Shown one piece after another: positions 7,766-15,555 of a DNA stretch of 19,476 nucleotides. Below the pieces are notes generated by a model. The model was not told the origin of the DNA, ran no database searches, and saw only the letters and a program-made list of their open reading frames with translations. The stretch spans positions 1-19,476 of the forward strand of contig DJBN01000030.1 of the NCBI GenBank assembly GCA_002430075.1, given 5' to 3'. The stretch's first letter is position 1; the number at the start of each line of letters is the position of its first letter. Position numbers and translations under genes: made by a program. The DNA comes from Actinobacteria bacterium UBA5975. GTDB lineage: Bacteria > Actinomycetota > Actinomycetes > Nanopelagicales > Nanopelagicaceae.

Positions 7766-7957
7766 ATGACGGAAAACGTCAGCGCCTTTATCAATCCAAA
7801 GAGCGGATCAATTCGCATCTCTGGAACTGTTGATATGGTCGATGCCGATGGCAGTGTCATCGAAACAATTGAGAATCCGAAGTTTTGCGGTTGCGGTCAA
7901 TCAAAAGAAAAACCCTTATGCGATGGTTCGCATAAGGGCATTCTTGAAGAGAAATAA
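7766..7957 (+). CDS. CDGSH iron-sulfur domain protein
   Basis: This is a 63-residue protein with one CDGSH-type zinc-finger fold, expected to hold a [2Fe-2S] cluster with three Cys and one His. The ligands are Cys41, Cys43, Cys52 and His56 in FCGCGQSKEKPLCDGSHKG. Length and motif placement fit small bacterial CDGSH proteins, whose role in redox or iron-sulfur handling is mostly undefined. It begins 3 bases after the sigma-factor stop and has no ribosome binding site of its own, so cotranscription and translational coupling are likely. Its stop abuts the stop of the convergent DUF7455 gene, and codons for the CDGSH motif overlap that gene's terminator stem. Confidence 0.9.
   Translation: MTENVSAFINPKSGSIRISGTVDMVDADGSVIETIENPKFCGCGQSKEKPLCDGSHKGILEEK
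7903..7938 (-). terminator. Intrinsic terminator of the DUF7455 gene, inside the CDGSH coding sequence
   Basis: On the minus strand, CCCTTATGCGA (7938-7928), loop ACCA and TCGCATAAGGG (7923-7913) form a perfect 11-bp stem. It is followed directly by TTTTTCTTTT (7912-7903). This is a textbook rho-independent terminator 20 bases after the DUF7455 stop codon. It lies fully within the convergent CDGSH gene, over the codons for the PLCDGSHKG ligand motif. The stem is symmetrical, but the plus-strand copy lacks a U-run, so it should act only on minus-strand transcription. Confidence 0.88.
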
Positions 7958-8179
7958 CTACTTAACTTCAACCAACTTCTCTGACTCGTCCTGAATATTT
8001 GCAGCGACGGTCTTGAGCTTCTCGGCGTATTCCTTACCGTGATGGGCACAAAATAGAAGTTCTCCACCGTTGAGAAGGGTTGCTCGAACATACGCCTGAG
8101 CGCCACATCGATCACAACGATCAAGGGCATTAAGAGGTGTGGATTCGAGGATTACTTGCTCGTTCATCGCGCTCTCCAT
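7958..8179 (-). CDS. DUF7455 small zinc-ribbon-like protein
   Basis: This is a 73-residue protein of unknown function that matches a small actinobacterial family found between the primary sigma factor and parE (recalled synteny). Metal-ligand candidates are CDRCGAQAYVR with Cys22 and Cys25, and LLFCAHHGKE with Cys44, His46 and His47. The rest is a polar helix, 49-73. Two starts are possible. ATG 8179 follows a -10-like TAACGT by 6 bases and would be leaderless. ATG 8167, four codons later, has GGAGAG 4 bases upstream. It is convergent with and abuts the CDGSH gene, and is divergent from parE. A strong intrinsic terminator follows it. Confidence 0.82.
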   Translation of the reverse strand: MESAMNEQVILESTPLNALDRCDRCGAQAYVRATLLNGGELLFCAHHGKEYAEKLKTVAANIQDESEKLVEVK

Positions 8180-8185
8180 TCGCTT

Positions 8186-8191
8186 ACGTTA
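8186..8191 (-). promoter_or_regulatory. Candidate -10 box for DUF7455, leaderless spacing
   Basis: Read on the minus strand, TAACGT ends 6 bases before ATG 8179. This matches the TANNNT-to-start spacing expected for leaderless actinobacterial transcripts. No clear -35 is seen. Confidence 0.5.
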
Positions 8192-8262
8192 GTACTTGCC
8201 GGTGCGAAGTATCTGTACGTCTATAGAACAATCATGCCAGTTCTCTTTATTCCCCGCACGAG

Positions 8263-8278
8263 ATATTGATTCCAATAT
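8263..8278. repeat. Inverted repeat in the DUF7455-parE intergenic region
   Basis: ATATTG and CAATAT form a perfect 6-bp dyad with a 4-base spacer. It sits near the middle of the 228-base non-coding region (8180-8407) between two divergent genes. It could be a regulator site. Apart from this dyad and the flanking -10-like boxes, I see nothing else in that region. Confidence 0.35.
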
Positions 8279-8393
8279 TGCCATTTTTCATCCCCAACGC
8301 CTTCAAAATCGATAATTGGGGGATATCTCACCCTCTGCCATCAATATATGAGACTTATCGGCGCGCTTGCGCTCGTGCGTAGCATTCGCTGGC

Positions 8394-8399
8394 TAACCT
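8394..8399 (+). promoter_or_regulatory. Candidate -10 box for parE, leaderless spacing
   Basis: TAACCT ends 8 bases before GTG 8408. TTGCGC at 8367-8372 is a weak -35 candidate, but its spacing of 21 is too long. The box supports GTG 8408 as the parE start, since no ribosome binding site precedes it. Confidence 0.5.
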
Positions 8400-8407
8400 A
8401 TGCCACC

Positions 8408-10513
8408 GTGGCAGATAAAGAGAACAATCCGAGTGAATTGAACTTCGATCCGGTTGCAGATTCAAAGGATAGTTACACCGCCAAAGATCTTGCAGTACTT
8501 GAAGGCCTTGATGCCGTTCGTAAGCGCCCCGGTATGTACATCGGCTCTACCGATTCACGTGGGTTGCAACATTGCCTCTGGGAAATCATCGACAACTCCG
8601 TTGATGAAGCTCTGGCTAGCCACTGTAAGAAAATTGATATTAATCTTGAATCAGATGGCTCCGTTGAGGTCCATGATGATGGACGCGGAATCCCAGTCGA
8701 TAAGGAACCAAAGACTGGCTTAACTGGCGTTGAAGTTGTGATGACCAAGTTGCACGCTGGCGGAAAATTCGGTGGCGGTTCCTATGCAGCCTCCGGTGGA
8801 CTTCACGGCGTAGGTGCATCTGTTGTTAACGCGCTAGCCGAGCGCCTTGATGTTGAGGTAGACCGTAACGGCAAGATTTTCTGGATGTCCTTTAAGCGCG
8901 GAGTCGCGGGGGTATTCGATGGTGATGGACCGAAGGCAGAATTCACGCCGCAATCGGGGCTTCGCACAATCGGAAAGATTTCAGCAAAAGTAACCGGCAC
9001 GCGAACCAAATGGTGGTCAGACCGTCAGATCTTCCTGAAGGATGCCGAACTTGACCTAGATGATGTCTACGCACGGACTCGCCAAACTTCTTTCCTAGTT
9101 CCAGGTCTTTCAATAACGGTCAATGACAACCGTAAAAAAGAGAAGACCACGCAGACCTTCTTCCACAAAGGTGGAATCTCGGAATATTGCGACTTTTTAC
9201 AACCAGACCAACCTGTGGGCGATGTAATTCGCATCTACGGTAGTGGTCACTATCAAGAGACAGTCCCAGTCCTTGACGATAAAGGCCACATGGTGTCAAC
9301 AGATGTAGAGCGCGATATGGAAGTTGATATCGCGATGAAGTGGGGCGAAGGTTTTGATACCACTATGCGCTCCTTCGTTAACATTATTGCGACCCCCAAG
9401 GGTGGTTCACACATCCTCGGCTTTGAGCGCGCAATCACGAAAGCTTTTAATGAATCGATACGATCTGCAGGAATATTGAAGAAGAATGAGGCCGATGTCA
9501 TCAAGGATGATGTGATGGAAGGCCTTACAGCAGTCGTCACAGTCCGCATGTCAGAGCCACAGTTTGAAGGCCAGACAAAGGAAGTACTTGGAACGGCAGC
9601 GGCCACAAAGATTGTCTCAACAGTTGTTGCAGATAAGTTGAAAGAATTCTTTGCTACAACTCGGCGCATTGACAAAGCCAATGGCAAGTTAATCATGGAG
9701 AAAATTGCCGGCGCATCCCGCACGCGAATCAGCGCACGGGCACATAAAGATTTGCAGCGCCGCAAGAACGCACTTGAATCTTCCTCACTTCCAACAAAGC
9801 TTTCAGATTGTCGTTCAGAAGATGTCACTCGCACGGAGCTCTTTATCGTTGAAGGTGACTCGGCGCTGGGCACAACCAAAGCTGCGCGAAATTCAGAGTT
9901 CCAAGCAATTTTGCCGATTCGTGGGAAAATCTTGAATGTTCAAAAAGCCTCTCTTTCTCAGATGCTCGATGATAAAGAGTGTGGCTCTATTATTCAGGTT
10001 ATTGGCGCAGGTTCAGGAAAATCATTCGAGCTCGACGAAGCCCGCTATGGTCGAGTCATTTTGATGTGTGATGCTGATGTTGATGGTGCGCATATTCGCT
10101 GCCTTCTACTGACCTTGATGTATCGCTATATGCGCCCGATGCTTGATGCTGGACGAGTATTTGCAGCCATTCCACCGCTTCACCGCATTGAAACGATGGG
10201 CGCTGGTGGTAAAAAAGGTGAATATATCTATACGTACTCAGATGAAGAGATGAAGAAGATCACGACAGATTTGAAGAAGCACGGCAAACGGTGGAAAGAG
10301 CCAATTCAGCGCTATAAGGGCTTGGGCGAGATGGATGCAGATCAGCTCCGGGAAACAACAATGGATCCTGATGCTCGTACCCTTCGTCGCATCACAGTTC
10401 CTGATGCTGAGGCTGCCGAGAAGATGTTCGAGCTTTTGATGGGTTCAGATGTTGCTCCACGTAAGGAATTTATTGCAACAGCTGAAATCGATCGCGAGCA
10501 GATTGACGCTTAG
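8408..10513 (+). CDS. parE: DNA topoisomerase IV subunit B
   Basis: This is the ATPase subunit of a type IIA topoisomerase, about 701 residues. The GHKL ATPase domain has WEIIDNSVDEA (Glu59, Asn63), DDGRGIP (90-96) and the GGLHGVGASVVNAL lid. The transducer domain follows. The Toprim domain has EGDSA (Glu482) and the metal-binding Asp triplet in DADVDG (555, 557, 559). The C-terminus has RYKGLGEMDADQL. Wording such as PIRGKILNVQKAS and the match to Streptomyces ParE favour ParE over GyrB; no dnaN or recF neighbours are present. GTG 8408 is chosen because the family N-terminus starts shortly after it and a -10 box sits 8 bases upstream. The gene converges on the ABC-F gene with 14 bases between. 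Confidence 0.92.
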   Translation: MADKENNPSELNFDPVADSKDSYTAKDLAVLEGLDAVRKRPGMYIGSTDSRGLQHCLWEIIDNSVDEALASHCKKIDINLESDGSVEVHDDGRGIPVDKEPKTGLTGVEVVMTKLHAGGKFGGGSYAASGGLHGVGASVVNALAERLDVEVDRNGKIFWMSFKRGVAGVFDGDGPKAEFTPQSGLRTIGKISAKVTGTRTKWWSDRQIFLKDAELDLDDVYARTRQTSFLVPGLSITVNDNRKKEKTTQTFFHKGGISEYCDFLQPDQPVGDVIRIYGSGHYQETVPVLDDKGHMVSTDVERDMEVDIAMKWGEGFDTTMRSFVNIIATPKGGSHILGFERAITKAFNESIRSAGILKKNEADVIKDDVMEGLTAVVTVRMSEPQFEGQTKEVLGTAAATKIVSTVVADKLKEFFATTRRIDKANGKLIMEKIAGASRTRISARAHKDLQRRKNALESSSLPTKLSDCRSEDVTRTELFIVEGDSALGTTKAARNSEFQAILPIRGKILNVQKASLSQMLDDKECGSIIQVIGAGSGKSFELDEARYGRVILMCDADVDGAHIRCLLLTLMYRYMRPMLDAGRVFAAIPPLHRIETMGAGGKKGEYIYTYSDEEMKKITTDLKKHGKRWKEPIQRYKGLGEMDADQLRETTMDPDARTLRRITVPDAEAAEKMFELLMGSDVAPRKEFIATAEIDREQIDA

Positions 10514-10527
10514 GCTTTACTCTACTT

Positions 10528-12126
10528 CTAATCGATACTGATGAGATCGAAGTATTCGTCTTTCCAAATATCTTCATCGCCATCAGGTAGCAATATCACT
10601 CGCTCTGGCTTGAGCGCCTGAACTGCACCCTCATCGTGAGAAACCATGATGACTGCACCTTGGTACTCAGCAAGAGCTCCAAGAATCTCTTCGCGCGATG
10701 CTGGATCCAAGTTATTTGTGGGCTCATCAAGGAGCAGGACATTTGCGGCCGAGACAACCAGAGTTGCAAGTGCAAGACGAGTTCTTTCTCCACCGGATAA
10801 GACTTTGACGGGCTTATGAACATCATCTCCTACGAAGAGAAATGAACCTAATACATTGCGAGCTTCAGGTTCGCGTAAGTCATCCTTTGAGGACATCATA
10901 TTTTCAAGGATTGTGCGTTCGAAATCGAGCATTTCATGCTCCTGGGCGTAGTACCCAAGTTTTAGCCCGTGGCCATGTTCCACTTTTCCAGTATCGGATT
11001 CAAGTTGGTTAGCCAAAATCTTAAGCAGCGTAGTCTTTCCGGCACCATTGAGACCCAAGATCACAACTCGTGATCCCTTATCAATCACACAAGAAACATC
11101 GGTAAAGATTTCAAGTGAGCCATAATTTTTGGAAAGCTCTTCACCTGACAGGGGAGTCTTTCCACATGGTGCTGGAGTTGGAAAACGTAGCTTTGCAACC
11201 TTATCTTTAACGCGCACATCTTCGAGGCTCGAACGAAGTTTTTCGGCGCGACGTAACATTCCTTGGGCAGCGGTTGCCTTTGATGCTTTAGCGCGCATCT
11301 TCTCGCCCTGCTTCTGCAGTATTTCAGCTTTCTTCTCAGCGTTAGCTCGCTCCTTCTTACGGCGATGTTCATCCTGTTCGCGCTGCAAGAGATACTGCTT
11401 CCATCCTAAGTTGTAAACATCAATCACATTTCGATTTCCATCGATGTAAAAGACCTTGTTTACGACAGTCTCGATGAGATTTACATCGTGAGAGATGATG
11501 ACCAATCCGCCTGAGTAGTTCATCAGATAATTTCGAAGCCACATAATCGAATCAGCATCGAGGTGGTTTGTTGGCTCATCCAGAAGCAAGGTCTCAGCTC
11601 CGGAGAAAAGAATTCGGGCAAGTTCAATACGACGACGCTGTCCACCTGAAAGGGTGTCGAGTTGATTATTAAAGACCGCCTCAGATACACCAAGGGAAGT
11701 CGCTATCGCTTCTGCTTCTGAGGTTGCGCCGTAACCACCAGCTGCTGTGAACTCTGCATCCACGCGCGTGTAGCGATCAAGTGCTTTCTCTAGCTCGGCC
11801 CCTTCAGTCGTTGCCATCTCATGTTCTACCTGTGTCATGCGAGCTGCAATTTGATCGAGATCACGCGCAGACAAGATGCGATCGAGTGCGGTTCCTTGAT
11901 CTTCACCTGTGCGAGGATCCTGGGGGAGATAGCCAATTTTTCCGGTTCGCTGAACTCCACCACCTGCAGGCAGGGTTTCTCCAGCTAAAACTTTTGCGAG
12001 CGTGGATTTACCTGCTCCATTGCGGCCAACGAAGCCGATGCGATCTCCATTATTAATGCGAACGTTAACGCCAGAGACTAGAAGTCGAGCACCAGCGCGG
12101 AGTTCGAGAGCGGTGGTTGCGATCAT
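10528..12126 (-). CDS. ABC-F family ATPase
   Basis: This is a 532-residue protein with two ABC ATPase domains and no membrane segments, the ABC-F layout of ribosome-associated translation factors and antibiotic-resistance proteins. Domain 1 has Walker A GRNGAGKST (34-42), LSGGQRRRIELARILF and LLLDEPTNHLD. A charged Lys/Arg/Glu-rich linker (EQDEHRRKKERANAEKKAE) leads to domain 2, with GLNGAGKTT, LSGGERTRLALATL and LLLDEPTNNLD. The start at ATG 12126 gives the family N-terminus MIATTALELRAGARLL, with GGGAGA-like GGGAGA 9 bases upstream. A longer frame would overlap the end of parC. It follows parC by 37 bases on the same strand. A general translational role is more likely than resistance; neither is shown here. 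Confidence 0.9.
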   Translation of the reverse strand: MIATTALELRAGARLLVSGVNVRINNGDRIGFVGRNGAGKSTLAKVLAGETLPAGGGVQRTGKIGYLPQDPRTGEDQGTALDRILSARDLDQIAARMTQVEHEMATTEGAELEKALDRYTRVDAEFTAAGGYGATSEAEAIATSLGVSEAVFNNQLDTLSGGQRRRIELARILFSGAETLLLDEPTNHLDADSIMWLRNYLMNYSGGLVIISHDVNLIETVVNKVFYIDGNRNVIDVYNLGWKQYLLQREQDEHRRKKERANAEKKAEILQKQGEKMRAKASKATAAQGMLRRAEKLRSSLEDVRVKDKVAKLRFPTPAPCGKTPLSGEELSKNYGSLEIFTDVSCVIDKGSRVVILGLNGAGKTTLLKILANQLESDTGKVEHGHGLKLGYYAQEHEMLDFERTILENMMSSKDDLREPEARNVLGSFLFVGDDVHKPVKVLSGGERTRLALATLVVSAANVLLLDEPTNNLDPASREEILGALAEYQGAVIMVSHDEGAVQALKPERVILLPDGDEDIWKDEYFDLISID

Positions 12127-12163
12127 TTGGCGAAGTCTCCCACATGGGGGCAGAGATAAGAAA

Positions 12164-13690
12164 TTACTCTTTGCCGATACGTGTACGACGAGGAACTGCG
12201 AAAGACTTACCGACAGCGGTGAGTTCGTCAGAAACCTGCTTGCGGATTGCCTCTTCACTTTTGAGAAGCGTTGTGAGGGCGGCAATGATTGCCTTAAGTT
12301 CCTTTGATTCACTCTCTAATTCAAGTTTGCTCATCTTGGTCAAACGACGAAGTGGCATATCCAAGATGTAGGTGACTTGTTCATCGTTAAGCTTGAAGTC
12401 CTTAATGAGCTTCTCTTTGGCAGCGGTTGCGTCATCACTTCCCCGAATAATCTTGATGACCTTATCGATATCGATTATTGCCTTGAGTAAACCATCAACG
12501 AGTGAAAGGCGATCTTCAGCTTTAGCCTTGCGAAACTCCGAACGACGGCGAACAACTTCAATGCGGTGGTCGATAAAGACTAGAAGAAGCTCTTTAAGCC
12601 CTAAAGTCTGAGGCTTTCCCTTAACCAGCGCCACAGCATTGATTGCGAAGGCATCTTCCATGGGTGTTAGCTTGAAGAGCTTTTCAAGTACATCTTCAGG
12701 CTCAAAGCCATTCTTTAGCTCGATGACAACGTTGGTGCCTGTCTGGCCATCAGTCAAATCAATGATGTCAGAGATGCCTTGAATTTTTTTGGCCTTCGCT
12801 AAATCTGCGATACGTTCAACGATTTTTTCAGGACCGATATTAAAAGGAAGTTCGCGGATTACAATTCCCATTTTACGGGAAGTGATTTTGGTAATTTCAA
12901 CCGATGCACGGACTTTAAAAGAACCCTTACCTGTTGCATAAGCTTCTCGCACACCTTCAAGGCCAACGATTTCGCCTCCTGTTGGGAAATCAGGCGCAGG
13001 AACATGCTTCATTAACTGATTAAGAGTTGCCTTCGGGTTATTGATCAAGAATTTAGTTGCGTTGATAACTTCGCCAAGGTTATGCGGGGCCATATTAGTT
13101 GCCATGCCGACAGCAATACCCGAACCGCCATTAACAAGCAGATTTGGAAAGGCGGCAGGAAGTACGACAGGTTCATTGAGCTGACCATCGTAGTTTGGCG
13201 CAAAATCAACTGTGTTCTCATCTGTTTCTGCAACCATGGACATTGCAGCTGAAGCAAGGCGCGCTTCGGTGTAACGCATCGCAGCAGGACCCGCATCGAG
13301 TGAACCGAAGTTTCCGTGGCCATCAATCAAGGGCAGTTGCATTGAGAAAGATTGAGACATGCGCACAAGTGCGTCATAGATCGCTGAGTCACCGTGAGGG
13401 TGCAATTTACCCATAACTTCACCAACAACACGTGCGCTCTTTACGTGTCCACGTTCAGGGCGAAGACCCATATCGCTCATCTGGTGGAGTATGCGACGAT
13501 GAACTGGTTTTAATCCATCGCGCGCATCAGGAAGGGCGCGTGAATAGATAACGGAGTATGCATACTCAAGAAATGACTCAGACATTTCTGAAGAGACATC
13601 GATATCAACAATCTTGCCTGGGAACTCCCCAGGCTTAGGTCCTACGACCTTTGCTGACTTCTTAGGTGCTACTGTCTTCTTCGTTGCCAT
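12164..13690 (-). CDS. parC: DNA topoisomerase IV subunit A lacking the C-terminal domain
   Basis: This is the DNA-cleaving subunit of a type IIA topoisomerase, 508 residues from ATG 13690. The breakage-reunion domain is complete: the winged helix with HPHGDSAIYDALVRMSQ (Ser102 and Asp106 at the usual quinolone-contact positions), the active-site Arg139-Tyr140 in AAMRYTEARL, the tower domain, and the coiled-coil arms ending in YILDMPLRRLTKMSKLELE. It stops at PRRTRIGKE, the point where GyrA/ParC proteins usually pass into the beta-pinwheel C-terminal domain, which is absent. There is no GyrA box. Family members are usually 750-850 residues. A Lys-rich N-terminal tail (2-20) precedes the core. 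The next gene starts 37 bases later, so no room is left for a frameshifted tail. The partner is ParE, encoded convergently nearby. Confidence 0.9.
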   Translation of the reverse strand: MATKKTVAPKKSAKVVGPKPGEFPGKIVDIDVSSEMSESFLEYAYSVIYSRALPDARDGLKPVHRRILHQMSDMGLRPERGHVKSARVVGEVMGKLHPHGDSAIYDALVRMSQSFSMQLPLIDGHGNFGSLDAGPAAMRYTEARLASAAMSMVAETDENTVDFAPNYDGQLNEPVVLPAAFPNLLVNGGSGIAVGMATNMAPHNLGEVINATKFLINNPKATLNQLMKHVPAPDFPTGGEIVGLEGVREAYATGKGSFKVRASVEITKITSRKMGIVIRELPFNIGPEKIVERIADLAKAKKIQGISDIIDLTDGQTGTNVVIELKNGFEPEDVLEKLFKLTPMEDAFAINAVALVKGKPQTLGLKELLLVFIDHRIEVVRRRSEFRKAKAEDRLSLVDGLLKAIIDIDKVIKIIRGSDDATAAKEKLIKDFKLNDEQVTYILDMPLRRLTKMSKLELESESKELKAIIAALTTLLKSEEAIRKQVSDELTAVGKSFAVPRRTRIGKE

Positions 13691-13697
13691 GGCGCGT

Positions 13698-13703
13698 ATT
13701 CTG
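13698..13703 (-). promoter_or_regulatory. Candidate -10 box for parC, leaderless spacing
   Basis: On the minus strand CAGAAT ends 7 bases before ATG 13690, in the 26-base gap after psuK. It supports ATG 13690 over an in-frame TTG at 13711. Read-through from psuK is also possible. Confidence 0.4.
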
Positions 13704-13716
13704 CCAAGCAAGGTCG

Positions 13717-14622
13717 CTAAATCTTGGTACCTACACGCGGTCTAGCCCCAACGATTGCAACACAATCGGCTGCAACCGCAACTCCGGCTAATAAAGCTCG
13801 AGTTAAATCCTTATTTGATGCAAAATTTGAAATAAATCCCGCTGCAAATGAATCTCCTGCGCCCGTTGTATCGGCGACAACTGCAGGTAGGGCTCGAACT
13901 TCAACTGAATCAGAGCCACGTGATTTACCAATTGCCCCATGCGATCCACGTTTTATTACAACTGTCTGACATTCCTTGAGCAAGATATCGAGCGCTTTCT
14001 GGACATCACTTTCTCCAGTTAGATAAATCGCTTCCTCTTCATTAAGTAATAGGACATCCATCATAGAAAGCCATGATCGAACTTCATTGATTTCAACTTC
14101 TCTCATTCCGCCGACAGATGCAGGATCGAAATAGATTGGGATTCGAGCAGTTTTTATCTTTGCAATCATCTCTTTTATCCCACCAAGAGATGCTGGATCA
14201 AGTGGCGAGTAGCCAGAGATATAGACAGCGTCATAATCGGCAAGTTCGGGCAGATCATCAATTTGTAGCCCCGAATTAGCGCCATTGTCAGGAAACATCG
14301 TGCGTTCACCTGTGGGATCCACCAAGACAACAACGACGCCCGAATGCTCATTATCAACGACGAGATTGTGATGGCGCACTCCGAGTGCATCAAATTCACT
14401 AACCAAGGCAGCCCCGGCTGAATCATCTCCAACATGTCCAACAATTGTTGCCTTTGCATCGGTGCGAGTAAGCCATGCAGCTACATTGCCGGCGGCGCCT
14501 CCGCCATGTGTCGATATCTGCGCGGGTGTATCACTTCCATAATTGACTTGCGAAGGCATAACACCAATCTTTGTAACAACGTCCAACATGACATCACCAA
14601 TACAGAGAACGTTGGCGGCCAT
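13717..14622 (-). CDS. psuK: PfkB-family sugar kinase, probable pseudouridine kinase
   Basis: This 301-residue ribokinase/PfkB-family kinase probably phosphorylates pseudouridine to its 5'-phosphate. The N-terminal motif VLCIGDVMLDVV, the substrate-side glycine motif GGGAAGNVAAWL and the C-terminal signature DTTGAGDSFAAGF, with catalytic Asp257, are all present. Pseudouridine specificity comes from its place 4 bases after psuG, which makes the product's next step; by sequence alone ribokinase or fructokinase cannot be excluded. The start at ATG 14622 puts the conserved strand right at the N-terminus. A farther upstream start would overlap psuG. No strong ribosome binding site is seen, consistent with coupling to psuG translation. 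Confidence 0.82.
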   Translation of the reverse strand: MAANVLCIGDVMLDVVTKIGVMPSQVNYGSDTPAQISTHGGGAAGNVAAWLTRTDAKATIVGHVGDDSAGAALVSEFDALGVRHHNLVVDNEHSGVVVVLVDPTGERTMFPDNGANSGLQIDDLPELADYDAVYISGYSPLDPASLGGIKEMIAKIKTARIPIYFDPASVGGMREVEINEVRSWLSMMDVLLLNEEEAIYLTGESDVQKALDILLKECQTVVIKRGSHGAIGKSRGSDSVEVRALPAVVADTTGAGDSFAAGFISNFASNKDLTRALLAGVAVAADCVAIVGARPRVGTKI

Positions 14623-14626
14623 AAAA

Positions 14627-15535
14627 CTATCTTGCTGCCGCAACAGCGATATCTGCAGCAAGCGCCGAATTCGACTTAATGATTTCGATATTTACTTTGA
14701 GCGATTCACCTTTGGATGCTCTATGAAAATGCTCGAGAAGAAAAGGGGTGACAGCTTTTCCAACGATACCTGCCTTGGAAGCACCTTCAAGTCCGCTCTT
14801 AAGAATGACATCGTGGCGCGCACGATCCATTTCGCGCAGTACTGGGTTTACCACAATCAGTGCGTGAATATCTGTCTTAAGAGAATGACGTGCTTGAATA
14901 ATTGCCGCAATCTCATCCGCACTATTGACCTGATGTTCAATGGTGTGACCAGAATCAGTCAGGTAGAAGCCAGGGAAGTGGGTTGTCTTATAACCGACTA
15001 GCCCGATAGCTAAAGTCTCAAGGCGCTCCAGAGTTGCACCAACGTCAAGAATTGATTTAACGCCGGCGCAGACCACGGTGATATCTAAATCCGAAAGAGC
15101 GGTCAGATCGGCTGACTCATCAAATGATTCATTGGCCCCACGATGGACTCCACCAAGACCGCCTGTTGCAAAGATATGGATTCCGGCAAGGACTGCTAAA
15201 TGAGCGGTTGCTGCCACAGTTGTTGCTGCACTCTTTTGAGTTGCGGTGATGATTGCCAAATCTCGACTTGACGCCTTTGCAATATCGTCACGAGTTGCAA
15301 TTGCAATGAGTTGTTCATCGGTAAGGCCGATACATACTTTTCCATCTAAAATTGCGATAGTTGCAGGTGTTGCGCCATGAGCGCGCACAATCGCTTCAAC
15401 TTCGCGAGCTACCTCAAGATTTGATGGTCGAGGCAGACCATGGCTAATGATCGTTGATTCAAGTGCAACAACAGGCTTGCCAGCTGCAAGCGCTACGGCA
15501 ACTTCAGGCGATGGAACGAATTCATACGAGTTCAT
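14627..15535 (-). CDS. psuG: Pseudouridine-5'-phosphate glycosidase
   Basis: This enzyme cleaves the C-C glycosidic bond of pseudouridine 5'-phosphate to uracil and ribose 5-phosphate. At 302 residues it matches family length. Motifs are VVALESTIISHGLPRP with catalytic Glu26, KASSRDLA with Lys87, FATGGLGGVHRGA, and VCAGVKSILDVG with Lys160. These align with E. coli PsuG Glu31, Lys93 and Lys166. ATG 15535 is preferred to ATG 15553 because TATTGT lies 7 bases before it and no ribosome binding site precedes either. psuG is first in the minus-strand run psuG-psuK-parC-ABC-F and is divergent from the phosphodiesterase gene. Confidence 0.93.
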   Translation of the reverse strand: MNSYEFVPSPEVAVALAAGKPVVALESTIISHGLPRPSNLEVAREVEAIVRAHGATPATIAILDGKVCIGLTDEQLIAIATRDDIAKASSRDLAIITATQKSAATTVAATAHLAVLAGIHIFATGGLGGVHRGANESFDESADLTALSDLDITVVCAGVKSILDVGATLERLETLAIGLVGYKTTHFPGFYLTDSGHTIEHQVNSADEIAAIIQARHSLKTDIHALIVVNPVLREMDRARHDVILKSGLEGASKAGIVGKAVTPFLLEHFHRASKGESLKVNIEIIKSNSALAADIAVAAAR

Positions 15536-15542
15536 GGCGGCA

Positions 15543-15548
15543 ACAATA
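15543..15548 (-). promoter_or_regulatory. Candidate -10 box for psuG, leaderless spacing
   Basis: On the minus strand TATTGT ends 7 bases before ATG 15535. It falls inside the alternative longer psuG frame and within 8 bases of the opposing -10-like box at 15556-15561. Confidence 0.45.
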
Positions 15549-15555
15549 CTCATGA

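Noticed and set aside
7913..7938. Plus-strand terminator for the sigma factor-CDGSH operon
   Set aside because: The same stem on the plus strand is followed by GCATTCTTGAAG, without a U-run, and lies before the CDGSH stop codon.
9253..9879. 208-codon open frame on the minus strand inside parE
   Set aside because: It is an antisense shadow of a strongly conserved gene, with a low-complexity Ser/Val-rich product and no promoter or ribosome binding site.
12127..12163. Frameshift or lost C-terminal domain fragment after parC
   Set aside because: Only 37 bases separate the parC stop from the ABC-F start, and no other frame there encodes pinwheel-like repeats.
12127..12312. Long N-terminal extension of the ABC-F protein
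   Set aside because: It would overlap the 3' end of parC by about 150 bases, and the added residues are unlike the family. The usual N-terminus begins at ATG 12126.
8408..13690. Gyrase (gyrB/gyrA) rather than topoisomerase IV
   Set aside because: The B subunit reads as ParE of the Streptomyces type, the A subunit lacks a GyrA box and pinwheel, and no origin-region neighbours (dnaA, dnaN, recF) are present. A gyrase origin for these genes is not fully excluded.
14543..15001. 152-codon plus-strand open frame across the psuG/psuK junction
   Set aside because: It is antisense to two well-supported enzymes, and its product shows no recognisable motif.
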